From CAXXOK01 sp963675655 (lineage in GTDB: Bacteria; Bacillota; Clostridia; Christensenellales; Aristaeellaceae), in the NCBI GenBank assembly GCA_963675655.1, contig OY776489.1:2790001-2854000 (forward strand): DNA of 64,000 nt. Direction: 5' to 3'. The first letter of the stretch is position 1. Every line of letters begins with the position of its first letter. The position numbers were made by a program, and so were the translations under genes. The notes under the pieces are model-generated. The model was not told where the DNA came from and did no database searches. It worked only from the letters and a program-made list of their open reading frames with translations. Of the stretch, positions 17,357-26,458 are shown piece after piece.

Positions 17357-17382
17357 GTCATGTTTTTAAGAAAAAACATGAC
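17357..17382. repeat. Palindrome between divergent genes
   Basis: GTCATGTTTTT and its exact complement flank the loop AAGA. It lies 125 bases ahead of the sugar kinase gene, in the space between divergently read genes. It could be an operator, or a terminator for a short leader. Confidence 0.5.
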
Positions 17383-17507
17383 CGTAATGCGAAACGGCAA
17401 CAAACAATGTTAGAAGAATATCAATATCTGTGACACCTTGACAGGAAGCGAAATCGACCGTAAGCTGTTAGCAAACAGAGCCCATTACATGATCAAGGAG
17501 CGAGGAT

Positions 17508-18431
17508 ATGATTACGACAGTTTGTATGAATCCTTCGTTTGATAAAACAGCTTCGGTAACGAAGCTGGAGTTTGGCAGCGTAAACCGTTTGCAGGAAGTG
17601 CGTTATGATATCGGCGGAAAAGGCTTGAATGTAGCCATCGTTTTAAAACGCCTTCAAATGGAAGTCTCTTGCGTAGGCTGCCTTGGAAAAACTGATGAAA
17701 AAGAGTTCATGGATATGGTGAACGCCGAAGGACTGGACTTTTTCTATCAATTGCTGCCCGGAAAAACGCGAACCAACTTGAAAATACATGATTTGCATAC
17801 CAATAGTGTAACGGAGCTTAACGAACCGGGCTTGCATATGGATGTACCGCAACTGGAACAGTTTATGCAACTACTACAAGAAAAGAGCAAAGAAAGCCGC
17901 TTTGTGGTCCTCAGCGGGCGTTTGCCCACAGGATGCGCAGATGATACCTACCGCCGCTGTATGGCAGCATTACGGGGGAAAGACTGCGTATTGGATACAG
18001 CTGGAGAGGCATTGCTGTCCGGCCTTGCGGAACAGCCGTTTTTAATTAAACCGAACCTACCTGAACTGGAAGGGATGATGAAGCAGGAGCTGAAAACCCT
18101 GCGTTCCATCCGTGATGCTGCGCTATCGCTGATCGATAAAGGCGCGCGGAATGTTATCGTATCCATGGGTAAATATGGCGCTATTTTCACAGATGGCACG
18201 CATACGCTTTTTGCCCCGGCCATTCAAGTAGAGGCGCGCTCAACCGTAGGCGCGGGCGACGCAATGGTTGGCGGTGTGCTGATGGGACTGGAAAAAGGCG
18301 AAGCATTGGAAGCTTCGCTGCGGTACGGCGTAGCCGCCGGAAGCGCCAGTGTAATGACGCATGGAACACAATTGATGAAAGTAAGTGACTTTGAGGCGAT
18401 TTTGCCGAAAGTTACCCTGCAGGAGTTATGA
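17508..18431 (+). CDS. 1-phosphofructokinase family hexose kinase (PfkB)
   Basis: The 307-residue protein has both PfkB signatures. The N-terminal one is DIGGKGLNVAIVLKRL near residue 35. The C-terminal one, STVGAGDAMVGGVLMG near 247, holds the catalytic Asp in GAGD. The start MITTVCMNPSFDKT is typical of FruK and LacC. The likely reaction is ATP-dependent phosphorylation of fructose 1-phosphate, or of tagatose 6-phosphate, to the bisphosphate. No PTS or lac genes are adjacent to decide the substrate. The ribosome site AAGGAG precedes the ATG. The stop overlaps the start of the next gene as ATGA, so the two are co-translated. Confidence 0.85.
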   Translation: MITTVCMNPSFDKTASVTKLEFGSVNRLQEVRYDIGGKGLNVAIVLKRLQMEVSCVGCLGKTDEKEFMDMVNAEGLDFFYQLLPGKTRTNLKIHDLHTNSVTELNEPGLHMDVPQLEQFMQLLQEKSKESRFVVLSGRLPTGCADDTYRRCMAALRGKDCVLDTAGEALLSGLAEQPFLIKPNLPELEGMMKQELKTLRSIRDAALSLIDKGARNVIVSMGKYGAIFTDGTHTLFAPAIQVEARSTVGAGDAMVGGVLMGLEKGEALEASLRYGVAAGSASVMTHGTQLMKVSDFEAILPKVTLQEL

Positions 18432-18916
18432 AAAGTGAAATGATCCGGACATTTATCCGGCTGGGCCGAGCAGGCGAAGCCATGTTTACGGGGAATGAAA
18501 TAGCGCTTGTCCCCTGCGAATATGCAGGAAGAAACAGACAAATCGGTTGTGAATGTACTTTTAAGTTTCATATACGCCATAAAGCTACCGGAAGCACTGC
18601 CGGACAAATCAGCTTGCGGGTGGGGGACAGCGCCGAGCAGTTTTACCTTGGCCATATCGGTTACCATGTACGGCCGCTGTTTCGCGGGCATGGCTATGCT
18701 GCAGATGCCTGCCGTTTGCTTACGCCCGTACTTGCGGCTTTTGGCATGCGTTCGGTTATCATCACCACGGACCCGACAAACGCACCAAGCATCCGCACCT
18801 GCGAACGCTTGCATTGCTACCTGGAATCTACCGTGACAGTGCCCATAGAAATACGCGAAAAAGTAGATATATCCAGTGTGAAACGCCGCTATATTTGGAG
18901 ACCGGCAGAGTTGTAA
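18428..18916 (+). CDS. GNAT family N-acetyltransferase
   Basis: The 162-residue protein shows the GNAT core: a beta strand pair (TAGQISLRVG), then HIGYHVRPLFRGHGYAADAC, where RGHGYA is the acetyl-CoA pyrophosphate loop (R/Q-x-x-G-x-G/A). A later strand, VIITTDPTNAPSIRTCERL, matches the usual NxxS helix region. The acceptor cannot be predicted. It overlaps the upstream sugar kinase by four bases and has its own GGAG site inside that gene. The family resembles RimJ/RimL-like small-molecule or protein acetyltransferases. Confidence 0.8.
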   Translation: MKSEMIRTFIRLGRAGEAMFTGNEIALVPCEYAGRNRQIGCECTFKFHIRHKATGSTAGQISLRVGDSAEQFYLGHIGYHVRPLFRGHGYAADACRLLTPVLAAFGMRSVIITTDPTNAPSIRTCERLHCYLESTVTVPIEIREKVDISSVKRRYIWRPAEL

Positions 18917-19078
18917 GACGGGAAAATAAATCTGGCATATATGCATTGGACGGGTGTGAAATTCTTAATAGGCAGTAGGTAAAAATGGCTGAATTTAAGC
19001 GTTTTCACAAACGGCCTTTTCTTTTTTTTCGTAATGGGGTAAAATACTTTGGGCTGTACCTGGAAAGGTGGTGCCGAA

Positions 19079-19873
19079 TTGCTAGCGAACATTAACGGAT
19101 GCCAACTATATTACGAGGTCAGGCGCAACCCATCGCAGGATGTGCCATGCGTGCTGTTGCTGCATGGCTGGGGCTGTGACCATAGCATTTTCGCCTTCAT
19201 TGAAAATGAGCTTGCTACTTCCGCAACGGTAATCACACTGGATTTTCCCGGCCATGGGCAAAGCGGTGAGCCTTCGTCGCCATGGGACGTCGGGGAATAT
19301 ACGAAACAAGTGGCGGCTTTGCTGGAACAGTTGCAGCTTGCTCCGGTGCAGATTATTAGCCACTCCTTTGGCGGGCGCGTTGCATTGAAACTGGCAGCAA
19401 CCCGGCCTGAATTGGTGGATAAGCTGGTCATCACTGGTGGTGCAGGTCTTAAAAAGCCGGAAACGGAAAAATCCAGAAAGCGTACTGCACAGTACAAACG
19501 GTATAGCGCTCTCCTGCGGCGAATGAAAGCCATATCCCCGTTAAAGCCTATGGTGGAAAAGTTGCAAACGAAACTGCGTAACCGTTATGGTTCGGCTGAT
19601 TATGTAAAGCTGAGCGAAGGAATGCGAAAAACCTTCGTTAAAGTGATCTCGGAAGATTTGCAGCCGCTGCTTCCGAAAGTACAGGCTTCCACCCTGCTCA
19701 TTTGGGGAGATAACGATTCGGAAACGCCGTTGTGGATGGGGCAAACGATGGAACGGGAAATACCGGATGCGGGTCTGGTCGTTTTTGAGGGCGGATCGCA
19801 CTATGCTTTTTTAGAACAAATAAAACGGTTTTTAGTAATCGTGAAACAATTTATCGTGGAGGAAAAAGCTTGA
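19079..19873 (+). CDS. Alpha/beta hydrolase
   Basis: I place the start at TTG 19079, eight bases after AAAGGTGG; an in-frame TTG at 19049 is a weaker option. The fold is clear: the oxyanion HGWGCDHS segment near residue 27, the strand TLDFPGHGQSG, the nucleophile elbow SHSFGGRVAL near residue 94 (Ser in the second S of HSFGG), the acid near GDNDSETP and the catalytic His in GGSHYAFLE. The substrate is unknown. It overlaps the MurF-like gene by one base and is followed by ddl, so a role at the cell envelope or with a peptidoglycan precursor is plausible but inferred. Confidence 0.82.
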   Translation: MLANINGCQLYYEVRRNPSQDVPCVLLLHGWGCDHSIFAFIENELATSATVITLDFPGHGQSGEPSSPWDVGEYTKQVAALLEQLQLAPVQIISHSFGGRVALKLAATRPELVDKLVITGGAGLKKPETEKSRKRTAQYKRYSALLRRMKAISPLKPMVEKLQTKLRNRYGSADYVKLSEGMRKTFVKVISEDLQPLLPKVQASTLLIWGDNDSETPLWMGQTMEREIPDAGLVVFEGGSHYAFLEQIKRFLVIVKQFIVEEKA

Positions 19874-21483
19874 TGACAGTTGATGGGCTCCAATGGCTGC
19901 TGCCGTTTTTCCCGGTGTGCGCCTCACTGCTTGCCGCCAAGGGAATCTACCATTATTTCCAACTGGAAAGCTATCAGTTTCCGGGCTTTTTCCGCACGTT
20001 AAAACGCAACCGTGTACACGCATGGCTCCCGGGTCTGTACACTGCCGCGGTATGCGTGCTGCTATATTATGGGTATGATTTAATCGTACGGACGGTAGCT
20101 TCTGAATGGGTGGGAAGCATACTGACCATTCTTTTATTAGTGCTTTCTGGTCTGGCAGGCTATGTAATCGGCAGCGTGTTCAGTGAAAAGAAAGCCAAAA
20201 AGAAGTTCGTATTCACCGGACGTGTAAAAAGGCTGTATACCGTATCGGTGCTTGTAATGAGCGCTATATCGCTACTGATTGCGCAAAGCCCGGTTGCCAT
20301 TTTGCCGGCTTTTTGGCCGTTGCTTTTGCCTTTTGTCGTAGCTTTATCAGGACTGTTGGCATGGCCGGTTGAAAAATTGATCAGCGAATTATACTTCCGT
20401 GATGCGCGGCGCAAGCTGCTTAAAAATCCGAGGCTTATTCGTATTGGTGTTACCGGTAGCTACGGTAAAACATCGGTCAAGCATATTATTGGGGCAATCT
20501 TGACGGAAAAATATCCTACGTTGATTACACCAGCGAGTTTTAATACGCCTATGGGTGTTTCCCGCGCGATCCGGGAACGGCTAACGCCATCGCATCAGGT
20601 TTTTGTTGCGGAGATGGGCGCACGCCATGTAGGCGATATAAAGGAACTGTGCAGGCTGGTTAAACCGACGATTGGGGTGCTCACCTCGGTGGGGCCGCAG
20701 CATTTGGAAACGTTTAAAACGATCGAGCGTGTGGCCAAGACGAAGTATGAACTGATCGATGCGCTGCCGCAAGACTCGCACAGCTATTTTTGCGATGACC
20801 ACGCTATTTGCAAGCAATTGTATGACAAAACGGAAAAACCTAAAACGCTCATCAGCTTGAACGCAGGGGAAGCGGACGTGTGGAGCGAGAACATCACTGT
20901 TTCACCAGAAGGCAGCGCATTTGATTTGTGTATCCGTGGCAAGGGCACTATTCGCTGCCAGACCCGTCTGCTTGGTGAGCACAGCATTTTAAATATCTTG
21001 ATCGCTGCTGCTGTGGCATCGGATTTGAGCCTTACGTTGAAACAGATTGCCAATGGCGTTGGGAAATTGCAACCGGTCACCAGCCGCTTGGAACTCATTA
21101 CTGCTCCAGGCCGGTTTACCGTGATTAACGATGCTTTTAACTCCAATCCGGTTGGGGCAAAAGCTGCACTGCGCGTGTTAAAACAGTTCCCCGGCAGAAG
21201 AATCATTATTACTCCGGGTATGGTGGAGCTTGGTGAACACGAAGCGGAATACAACAAGGAGTTTGGCCGCGCGATTGCTGATGCGGCAGATATTGCCGTT
21301 GTGGTAGGGAAGAAGCGCGTTAAGCCAATTATTGAGGGATTGCTGGAAGCAGGCTTTGCGAAAGAAAACATACATCAGGTGGATAGCCTGAACGATTCAA
21401 CTGCATTGCTTACTACAATCGCAAGACCGGAAGATACCGTGCTTTACGAAAACGATCTTCCCGATCACTATCAGGAAGCTTGA
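19873..21483 (+). CDS. MurF-like Mur ligase with N-terminal membrane domain
   Basis: The start is ATG 19873, overlapping the hydrolase stop, with GGAGG at 19859-19863. The first 170 residues hold about five hydrophobic helices, which soluble MurF enzymes lack. The Mur ligase domain follows: the P-loop TGSYGKTSVKHII near 195, the carbamylated-Lys/Glu region VAEMGARHVGDI near 245, and NDAFNSNPVGAKAAL near 420, which is the MurF-type sugar/adenine box. The reaction expected is ATP-dependent addition of D-Ala-D-Ala to UDP-MurNAc-tripeptide, or a related amide ligation at the membrane. The neighbouring ddl makes the dipeptide. A second, ordinary murF may exist elsewhere. Confidence 0.85.
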   Translation: MTVDGLQWLLPFFPVCASLLAAKGIYHYFQLESYQFPGFFRTLKRNRVHAWLPGLYTAAVCVLLYYGYDLIVRTVASEWVGSILTILLLVLSGLAGYVIGSVFSEKKAKKKFVFTGRVKRLYTVSVLVMSAISLLIAQSPVAILPAFWPLLLPFVVALSGLLAWPVEKLISELYFRDARRKLLKNPRLIRIGVTGSYGKTSVKHIIGAILTEKYPTLITPASFNTPMGVSRAIRERLTPSHQVFVAEMGARHVGDIKELCRLVKPTIGVLTSVGPQHLETFKTIERVAKTKYELIDALPQDSHSYFCDDHAICKQLYDKTEKPKTLISLNAGEADVWSENITVSPEGSAFDLCIRGKGTIRCQTRLLGEHSILNILIAAAVASDLSLTLKQIANGVGKLQPVTSRLELITAPGRFTVINDAFNSNPVGAKAALRVLKQFPGRRIIITPGMVELGEHEAEYNKEFGRAIADAADIAVVVGKKRVKPIIEGLLEAGFAKENIHQVDSLNDSTALLTTIARPEDTVLYENDLPDHYQEA

Positions 21484-21545
21484 TCTACCATTTCTACCAA
21501 ACGCTTTATAATGCGTGCTGGTATTGACAATACGGGAGGAATAAC

Positions 21546-22757
21546 ATGGATAAAAAGCAATTAGGGGTCATCTTCGGCAGCCGTAGTTCCGAGCATGAGG
21601 TGTCCATCGTAAGCGCTGTACAGCTGATGCATGCGGTTGATAAGCAGAAATATGATGTAATACCTGTCTATATCAGCATGCAGGGCGTATGGTATACCGG
21701 CGAACCGCTGAAGGATATACATACGTATGCCGGGTTTGACGAAAATAAAAAAGGCGTTTATAAAGTACAGTTAGACGTTACTGCCGGTTCCGGCGTGTTA
21801 ACGACCGTTGATCACGCCAAAGGCCTTTTCGGGCATGAGCAGATCAGGATGATTGCCAAACTGGATTGTGTAATTCCCGTACTGCACGGCATACATGGCG
21901 AGGACGGAACATTGCAGGGTATGCTGGAAATGTGCAATATTCCTTACACCAGCTCCAACGTGGTGGCATCCGCCGTCGGCATGGATAAAGTGTACATGAA
22001 ACAGTATTTTCAAGGGGGGGGATTCCCGGTGTTGCCGGGCATCAGCTGTCTGCGGGAAGATTATGAGAAAATACCGCATGAAGTGTTGGATCGCATTGAA
22101 GCGGCTATTGCATACCCCGTATTTGTGAAACCTGCGATGCTGGGTTCCTCCATTGGCGTAAGCAAAGCGAAAGACCGGCGCGCGTTGACAAAAGCGCTGG
22201 ATCTGGCATTTGAGTTTGATCGCAAAGTCATGGTGGAAAAAGGACTGGATAATCCACTGGAGCTCAATTGCTCCGTGTTGGGTTATGGCAGTCAGGTGCG
22301 CGCTTCCGAAATCGAAATGCCGGTAACCGGAGGCGATTTGCTCAGCTTTATGGATAAATACATACAGGGTGATGCTTCCGCCAAAGGGATGGCATCGCTG
22401 AAACGGGTTCTGCCTGCGCCGATTGAGCCTGAACTGCGCGACCGTATTAAAACGCTATCTGTGGATATTTTCAAGAACATGGATTGCAAGGGTGTTGTAC
22501 GGATCGATTACATGTTTGACACAAACGAGAATGAATTGTATATTACCGAGATCAACACGATTCCGGGCTCGCTCGCTTTCTATCTGTGGGAGCCATGCGG
22601 CGTTGCCTATTCTCAGTTGATCGATGAAATGGTTGCATGTGCTATGCGCGCTTATGAGGAAAAGAACAATAGCAATTATGCTTTCACTTCCGATATACTG
22701 ACCAACCTCACGCTGGGCGGTAAAGCCGGCGCGAAATTCGGCGCAAAGAACGCCTAA
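21546..22757 (+). CDS. ddl: D-alanine--D-alanine ligase
   Basis: An ATP-grasp enzyme of 403 residues opening with LGVIFGSRSSEHEVSIVSA, the Ddl family signature. HGIHGEDGTLQGML, the AMLGSSIGVSKAK loop and YITEINTIPGS near the C-terminus follow in the usual order. The omega-loop reads SFMDKY. The Lys-Tyr pair is as in D-Ala-D-Ala enzymes and unlike the Phe of D-Ala-D-lactate ligases, so a normal dipeptide is expected. The C-terminus has about 35 extra residues. The ribosome site GGGAGG precedes the ATG. The gene follows the MurF-like ligase that would use its product. Confidence 0.93.
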   Translation: MDKKQLGVIFGSRSSEHEVSIVSAVQLMHAVDKQKYDVIPVYISMQGVWYTGEPLKDIHTYAGFDENKKGVYKVQLDVTAGSGVLTTVDHAKGLFGHEQIRMIAKLDCVIPVLHGIHGEDGTLQGMLEMCNIPYTSSNVVASAVGMDKVYMKQYFQGGGFPVLPGISCLREDYEKIPHEVLDRIEAAIAYPVFVKPAMLGSSIGVSKAKDRRALTKALDLAFEFDRKVMVEKGLDNPLELNCSVLGYGSQVRASEIEMPVTGGDLLSFMDKYIQGDASAKGMASLKRVLPAPIEPELRDRIKTLSVDIFKNMDCKGVVRIDYMFDTNENELYITEINTIPGSLAFYLWEPCGVAYSQLIDEMVACAMRAYEEKNNSNYAFTSDILTNLTLGGKAGAKFGAKNA

Positions 22758-22768
22758 GGAGCATCGCA

Positions 22769-24649
22769 TTGAAACTTTCGGAAATCAATCAGCCGGACGA
22801 TATACGGCATTTATCCCTGGGCGAGTGTGAACAGCTGGCCGAGGAAATACGAGAGACCATTATACAAACTGTTTCCTGCAACGGGGGGCATTTATCCTCC
22901 AATTTGGGTGCGGTGGAGATCACGCTTGCGCTGCACCGTGTGTTTCACACGCCGCAGGATAAGTTTGTGTTCGATGTCGGGCACCAGGCCTATACGCACA
23001 AACTGCTAACCGGGCGTGCCTGCCGGTTTGATACCCTGCGTAAGTATGGGGGCCTTTCCGGTTTCCCAAAATGCGCTGAGAGCGAACACGATTGCTTTGA
23101 AACCGGGCATGCAAGCACCGCGATTTCTGCGGCGGTTGGCTTAGCCAGAGCGCGCGATTTGGCAGGGGATCATGACCACGTAGTCGCGGTTGTCGGCGAC
23201 GGTGCTTTAACCGGCGGTATGTGTTACGAAGCGTTGAACGACTGCGGCAACCGGAAAACCAAGCTGATTATTGTACTGAACGATAACCAAATGTCGATTG
23301 CAAAAAACGTCGGCGCGCTCAATGAATATTTTTCACAACTGCGTTCCAGCTGGGGTTGGAATACGACCAAGAAAAAAGTGAAAAACCGGATTCTCCGCAT
23401 TCCGCTGATTGGTACGCCGCTGGAACGCTTCATTCATGCTATTAAAAAATCGCTGAAAGCGATCTTTGTAGACGAGAGCTTTTTCAACGCCTTAGGGTTT
23501 AAGTATCTTGGACCGATTGACGGCCACGATATTCGCGCTATGGAGAAGATATTTAAAAGGGCGAAAGCGCTGGACGAACCAGTCGTCATTCACTGTTGCA
23601 CAAAAAAAGGAAACGGATACCGGAAAGCGGAAAAAAGCCCGGAGCGTTTCCATGGTACGCCGCCGTTTTTCATCGAAAGCGGCACTACGCAGAAACGCAG
23701 CCGCCGCTTGTATGGCGAAACGGCCGCGGATACGCTGATCAGCCTTGCCAAACGGGATGAGCGTATTGTCGCCGTTACCGCAGCAATGCCGCTTGGAACG
23801 GCGTCAGTAAAGTTTAAAGAGCATTACCCGGAGCGCTTTTTTGACGTCGGCATTGCAGAAGAACATGCTGTTACCATGTGCGCAGGCATGGCAAAAGGCG
23901 GCATGCGTCCTTTCTTTTTTGTATACTCCACCTTTTTACAGCGTGGGTATGATCAGGTGGTGCACGATGTTTGCATGCAGCAGCTTCCCGTTACCTTTCT
24001 GCTGGACAGGGCGGGACTGGGCAACGAAGACGGACAATCGCATCAGGGTCTGTTTGATATTGCGTACCTGCGGCATATTCCCAATATTACGCTGCTTGCA
24101 CCGGCGGATTCGGACGAGCTGGCGGATATGATACGGGCTACGCTGGAGCAGAACGGGCCTTGCGCGATCCGGTATCCTAAAACAGCGGTGACCCCGAATG
24201 CTTCATATCCGACACGTCCCTTTATGATTGGGCGCTGGCGGACGTTGCTGAACGGTTCGGATGCAACGGTGCTCGCTGTTGGCAGCATGGTAGGCGCCGC
24301 AATTAATGTTGCCCAGCGTTTGAAGGATGAGGGTATTGAGCTGGAAGTGGTGAATGCTTCCACGATAAAGCCGTTGGATGGCTTATGCCTTTCCAGACTA
24401 CAAAATAGGAAAAAGCTGGTTTTTACGCTGGAGGAACACGTGCTGCAAGGTGGCTTTGGCAGTGCTGTAATGGAATATAACACACTGCACGGCAATCCAT
24501 TGCCTTTATACCCTATTGCGGTGGAAGACCGCTTTATTTCGCAGGGCGATCACCAAAGCCTGTTAAAAGAAACCCATATGGATGAACATGGATTGTACAC
24601 ACGTATCCGTGAAGTGCTTGATAACGGAGGCAAAGCGGATGAGCGATAA
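22769..24649 (+). CDS. dxs: 1-deoxy-D-xylulose-5-phosphate synthase
   Basis: This thiamine-diphosphate enzyme condenses pyruvate and glyceraldehyde 3-phosphate, the first step of the MEP isoprenoid pathway. Visible motifs are GHLSSNLGAVEIT, FDVGHQAYTHK, GHASTAISAAVGLARA, the ThDP site VVGDGALTGGM...LNDNQMSI, DVGIAEEHAVTMCAGMA and DRAGLGNEDGQSHQG. Length (626) is normal. The start is TTG, eight bases after AAGGA. It overlaps tlyA by 11 bases. The order dxs-tlyA-nadK-argR-recN is a well-known Firmicute arrangement. Confidence 0.96.
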   Translation: MKLSEINQPDDIRHLSLGECEQLAEEIRETIIQTVSCNGGHLSSNLGAVEITLALHRVFHTPQDKFVFDVGHQAYTHKLLTGRACRFDTLRKYGGLSGFPKCAESEHDCFETGHASTAISAAVGLARARDLAGDHDHVVAVVGDGALTGGMCYEALNDCGNRKTKLIIVLNDNQMSIAKNVGALNEYFSQLRSSWGWNTTKKKVKNRILRIPLIGTPLERFIHAIKKSLKAIFVDESFFNALGFKYLGPIDGHDIRAMEKIFKRAKALDEPVVIHCCTKKGNGYRKAEKSPERFHGTPPFFIESGTTQKRSRRLYGETAADTLISLAKRDERIVAVTAAMPLGTASVKFKEHYPERFFDVGIAEEHAVTMCAGMAKGGMRPFFFVYSTFLQRGYDQVVHDVCMQQLPVTFLLDRAGLGNEDGQSHQGLFDIAYLRHIPNITLLAPADSDELADMIRATLEQNGPCAIRYPKTAVTPNASYPTRPFMIGRWRTLLNGSDATVLAVGSMVGAAINVAQRLKDEGIELEVVNASTIKPLDGLCLSRLQNRKKLVFTLEEHVLQGGFGSAVMEYNTLHGNPLPLYPIAVEDRFISQGDHQSLLKETHMDEHGLYTRIREVLDNGGKADER

Positions 24650-25451
24650 AGTACGGGTGGACGTGGCGATGGTGCAGCGCGGCTTGGCGGATAGCCGTGA
24701 AAAAGCGCAGGCTTTGATTATGAGTGGAAACGTCTACATCCGGCAGGTGAAGGTGCTGAAACCCAGCGAGAAGGTGACGGATGCAGACGAACTGATCGTC
24801 AAAGCGCCGGCGCATCCTTATGTGGGTCGGGGCGCGCTGAAACTGGAAAAAGCGTTGTCGGTTTTTCAAGTAGATGTGAAAGATATAGTAGCGCTGGATA
24901 TTGGCGCGGCTACCGGCGGCTTTACGGACGTATTGCTGCAAAATGGTGCAAAGCATGTTTTTGCCGTAGATGTTGGCTATGGGCAACTGGATTGGAAAAT
25001 CCGCAACGATCCTCGCGTAACCGTGATGGAGCGTACCAACGCACGCTATTTAACCCAAGAACAGTTAAACGGAGAAATTCCGACACTGACCGTCATGGAT
25101 GTATCCTTTATTTCTGTAAAGTTGATTCTGCCTGTTGCGGCAGAACGTATGGATGGGAAAGGGTCTTTCTGCATCTTAATCAAGCCGCAGTTTGAAGCCG
25201 GGCGGGAAAATGTGGGGAAAAAGGGCGTAGTGCGCGATCCTGCCATACACGAAGCCGTAGTGTGCAACATACGGGATTTTGCGCCAAGCATCCATTATGC
25301 GTTGACAATGCTGGATTATTCACCCATCAAAGGGCCTGAAGGTAATATTGAGTATATTGCGCGCCTTTTACCAGCCGTGGACGGGAAAGACAGCATTACA
25401 GACGAGCAGATCAAAGCGGTGGTTACGCAGGCGCATGCGGCACTTGACTAA
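24639..25451 (+). CDS. tlyA: TlyA family rRNA 2'-O-methyltransferase
   Basis: I start at ATG 24639 because GGAGG lies nine bases upstream and residue 1 then opens the S4 domain (VRVDVAMVQRGLADSREKAQ). An FtsJ/RrmJ-like SAM methyltransferase follows, with ALDIGAATGGFTDVLLQ near residue 85 as the SAM loop and VMDVSFISVKLILP and ILIKPQFEAGR later. The family 2'-O-methylates cytidines in 16S and 23S rRNA; older annotations call it hemolysin. It overlaps dxs and is 150 bases ahead of nadK. Confidence 0.93.
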   Translation: MSDKVRVDVAMVQRGLADSREKAQALIMSGNVYIRQVKVLKPSEKVTDADELIVKAPAHPYVGRGALKLEKALSVFQVDVKDIVALDIGAATGGFTDVLLQNGAKHVFAVDVGYGQLDWKIRNDPRVTVMERTNARYLTQEQLNGEIPTLTVMDVSFISVKLILPVAAERMDGKGSFCILIKPQFEAGRENVGKKGVVRDPAIHEAVVCNIRDFAPSIHYALTMLDYSPIKGPEGNIEYIARLLPAVDGKDSITDEQIKAVVTQAHAALD

Positions 25452-25507
25452 TGACGAAATATCTGGGAAAACAGAAAAAGAATACAGGCTTGATGCGGAA
25501 ACGATGA

Positions 25508-25536
25508 TTGTATGAATATACAAAATATGATAAAAT
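25508..25536 (+). promoter_or_regulatory. Candidate promoter ahead of nadK
   Basis: TTGTAT (25508-25513) and TAAAAT (25531-25536) are separated by 17 bases, about 70 bases before the nadK start. It would let nadK-argR-recN be read apart from dxs-tlyA. Confidence 0.45.
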
Positions 25537-25603
25537 ATAAACTGAGCTGATCGGAAATTCCCTGCAATCCATAGCAATTTTTCATGAAAGGCGGCACGTA
25601 TAT

Positions 25604-26443
25604 ATGCAAAACATCTACCTCATGATGCACCAGCGGCTGACCGATGAAAAAGCGGTCGTTACCAAGGTGGCATCTGCACTGCGCGCAGAGGGTATGACCG
25701 TTTGCATGGAGCCGTGGCTGGCCAAAGTAACGGGAGAAGAAGATGCTTGCAACGCTCACGACTTTCCCATGGAAGCGGTTGTGTCGGTAGGGGGAGATGG
25801 AACGCTGCTAAGAGCGACACAGACGGCGATAGAGCATAGTGTTCCGCTGCTGGGTATCAATCTGGGCAGAATCGGTTTTTTGGTGGAAAGTGAAATCGAT
25901 GGGCTGGCGCAGGCGTGCTATAAGCTGCGGCGGAATGAATTTACACTGGAGAGCCGGATGATGCTGGATGTTTGTTTGCCGGATGGCAGCATTAAGACGG
26001 CGCTGAACGATGTAGTCGTAAGCCGCGGCGGGTATGCGCGCTTGATTGCTGTACGGGCATCGGTGGGAGAAGAGCTGATTGGCCGGTATGTAGCCGACGG
26101 CTTGATTATTTCCACGCCAACAGGCTCTACCGGGTATTCACTGTCTGCAGGCGGGCCGATTATCTGCCCGGAAGTGGAATGCGTCGTACTCTCGCCAATT
26201 TGTCCGCATTCGCTTCAGCACCGGCCTGTGGTAGCAAACGCAACGCAAACCATCACCCTCGCGTTGGATTGTGCGCCGGAGCAGACGGCTCAATTAGATG
26301 TGGACGGGCGCATGGTGGGCACCTTAACCGGCAAGGAAGTGGTAACCATCAGCCGTTCCCAAACCGAAGCAAAATTGATTCGTTTCGGCACACATAGTTT
26401 TTTTCATCGTATTCGTGCAAAACTGACCGAATGGAGCTGCTAA
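25604..26443 (+). CDS. nadK: NAD kinase
   Basis: The 279-residue protein carries the NAD kinase signature VSVGGDGTLLRATQ near residue 65 and the NxxD-like GINLGRIGFLVE. PTGSTGYSLSAGGPI near residue 170 forms the conserved Gly-rich NAD site. It phosphorylates NAD to NADP and is the only route to NADP in bacteria. The ribosome site AAAGGCGG precedes the ATG. It lies between tlyA and argR in the usual Firmicute order. Confidence 0.95.
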   Translation: MQNIYLMMHQRLTDEKAVVTKVASALRAEGMTVCMEPWLAKVTGEEDACNAHDFPMEAVVSVGGDGTLLRATQTAIEHSVPLLGINLGRIGFLVESEIDGLAQACYKLRRNEFTLESRMMLDVCLPDGSIKTALNDVVVSRGGYARLIAVRASVGEELIGRYVADGLIISTPTGSTGYSLSAGGPIICPEVECVVLSPICPHSLQHRPVVANATQTITLALDCAPEQTAQLDVDGRMVGTLTGKEVVTISRSQTEAKLIRFGTHSFFHRIRAKLTEWSC

Positions 26444-26458
26444 GCAGGAGGACTGACC

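Noticed and set aside
20784..21371. 195-codon reverse-strand frame
   Set aside because: Antisense to the Mur ligase domain with conserved motifs; Ser/Ala-rich translation without domains.
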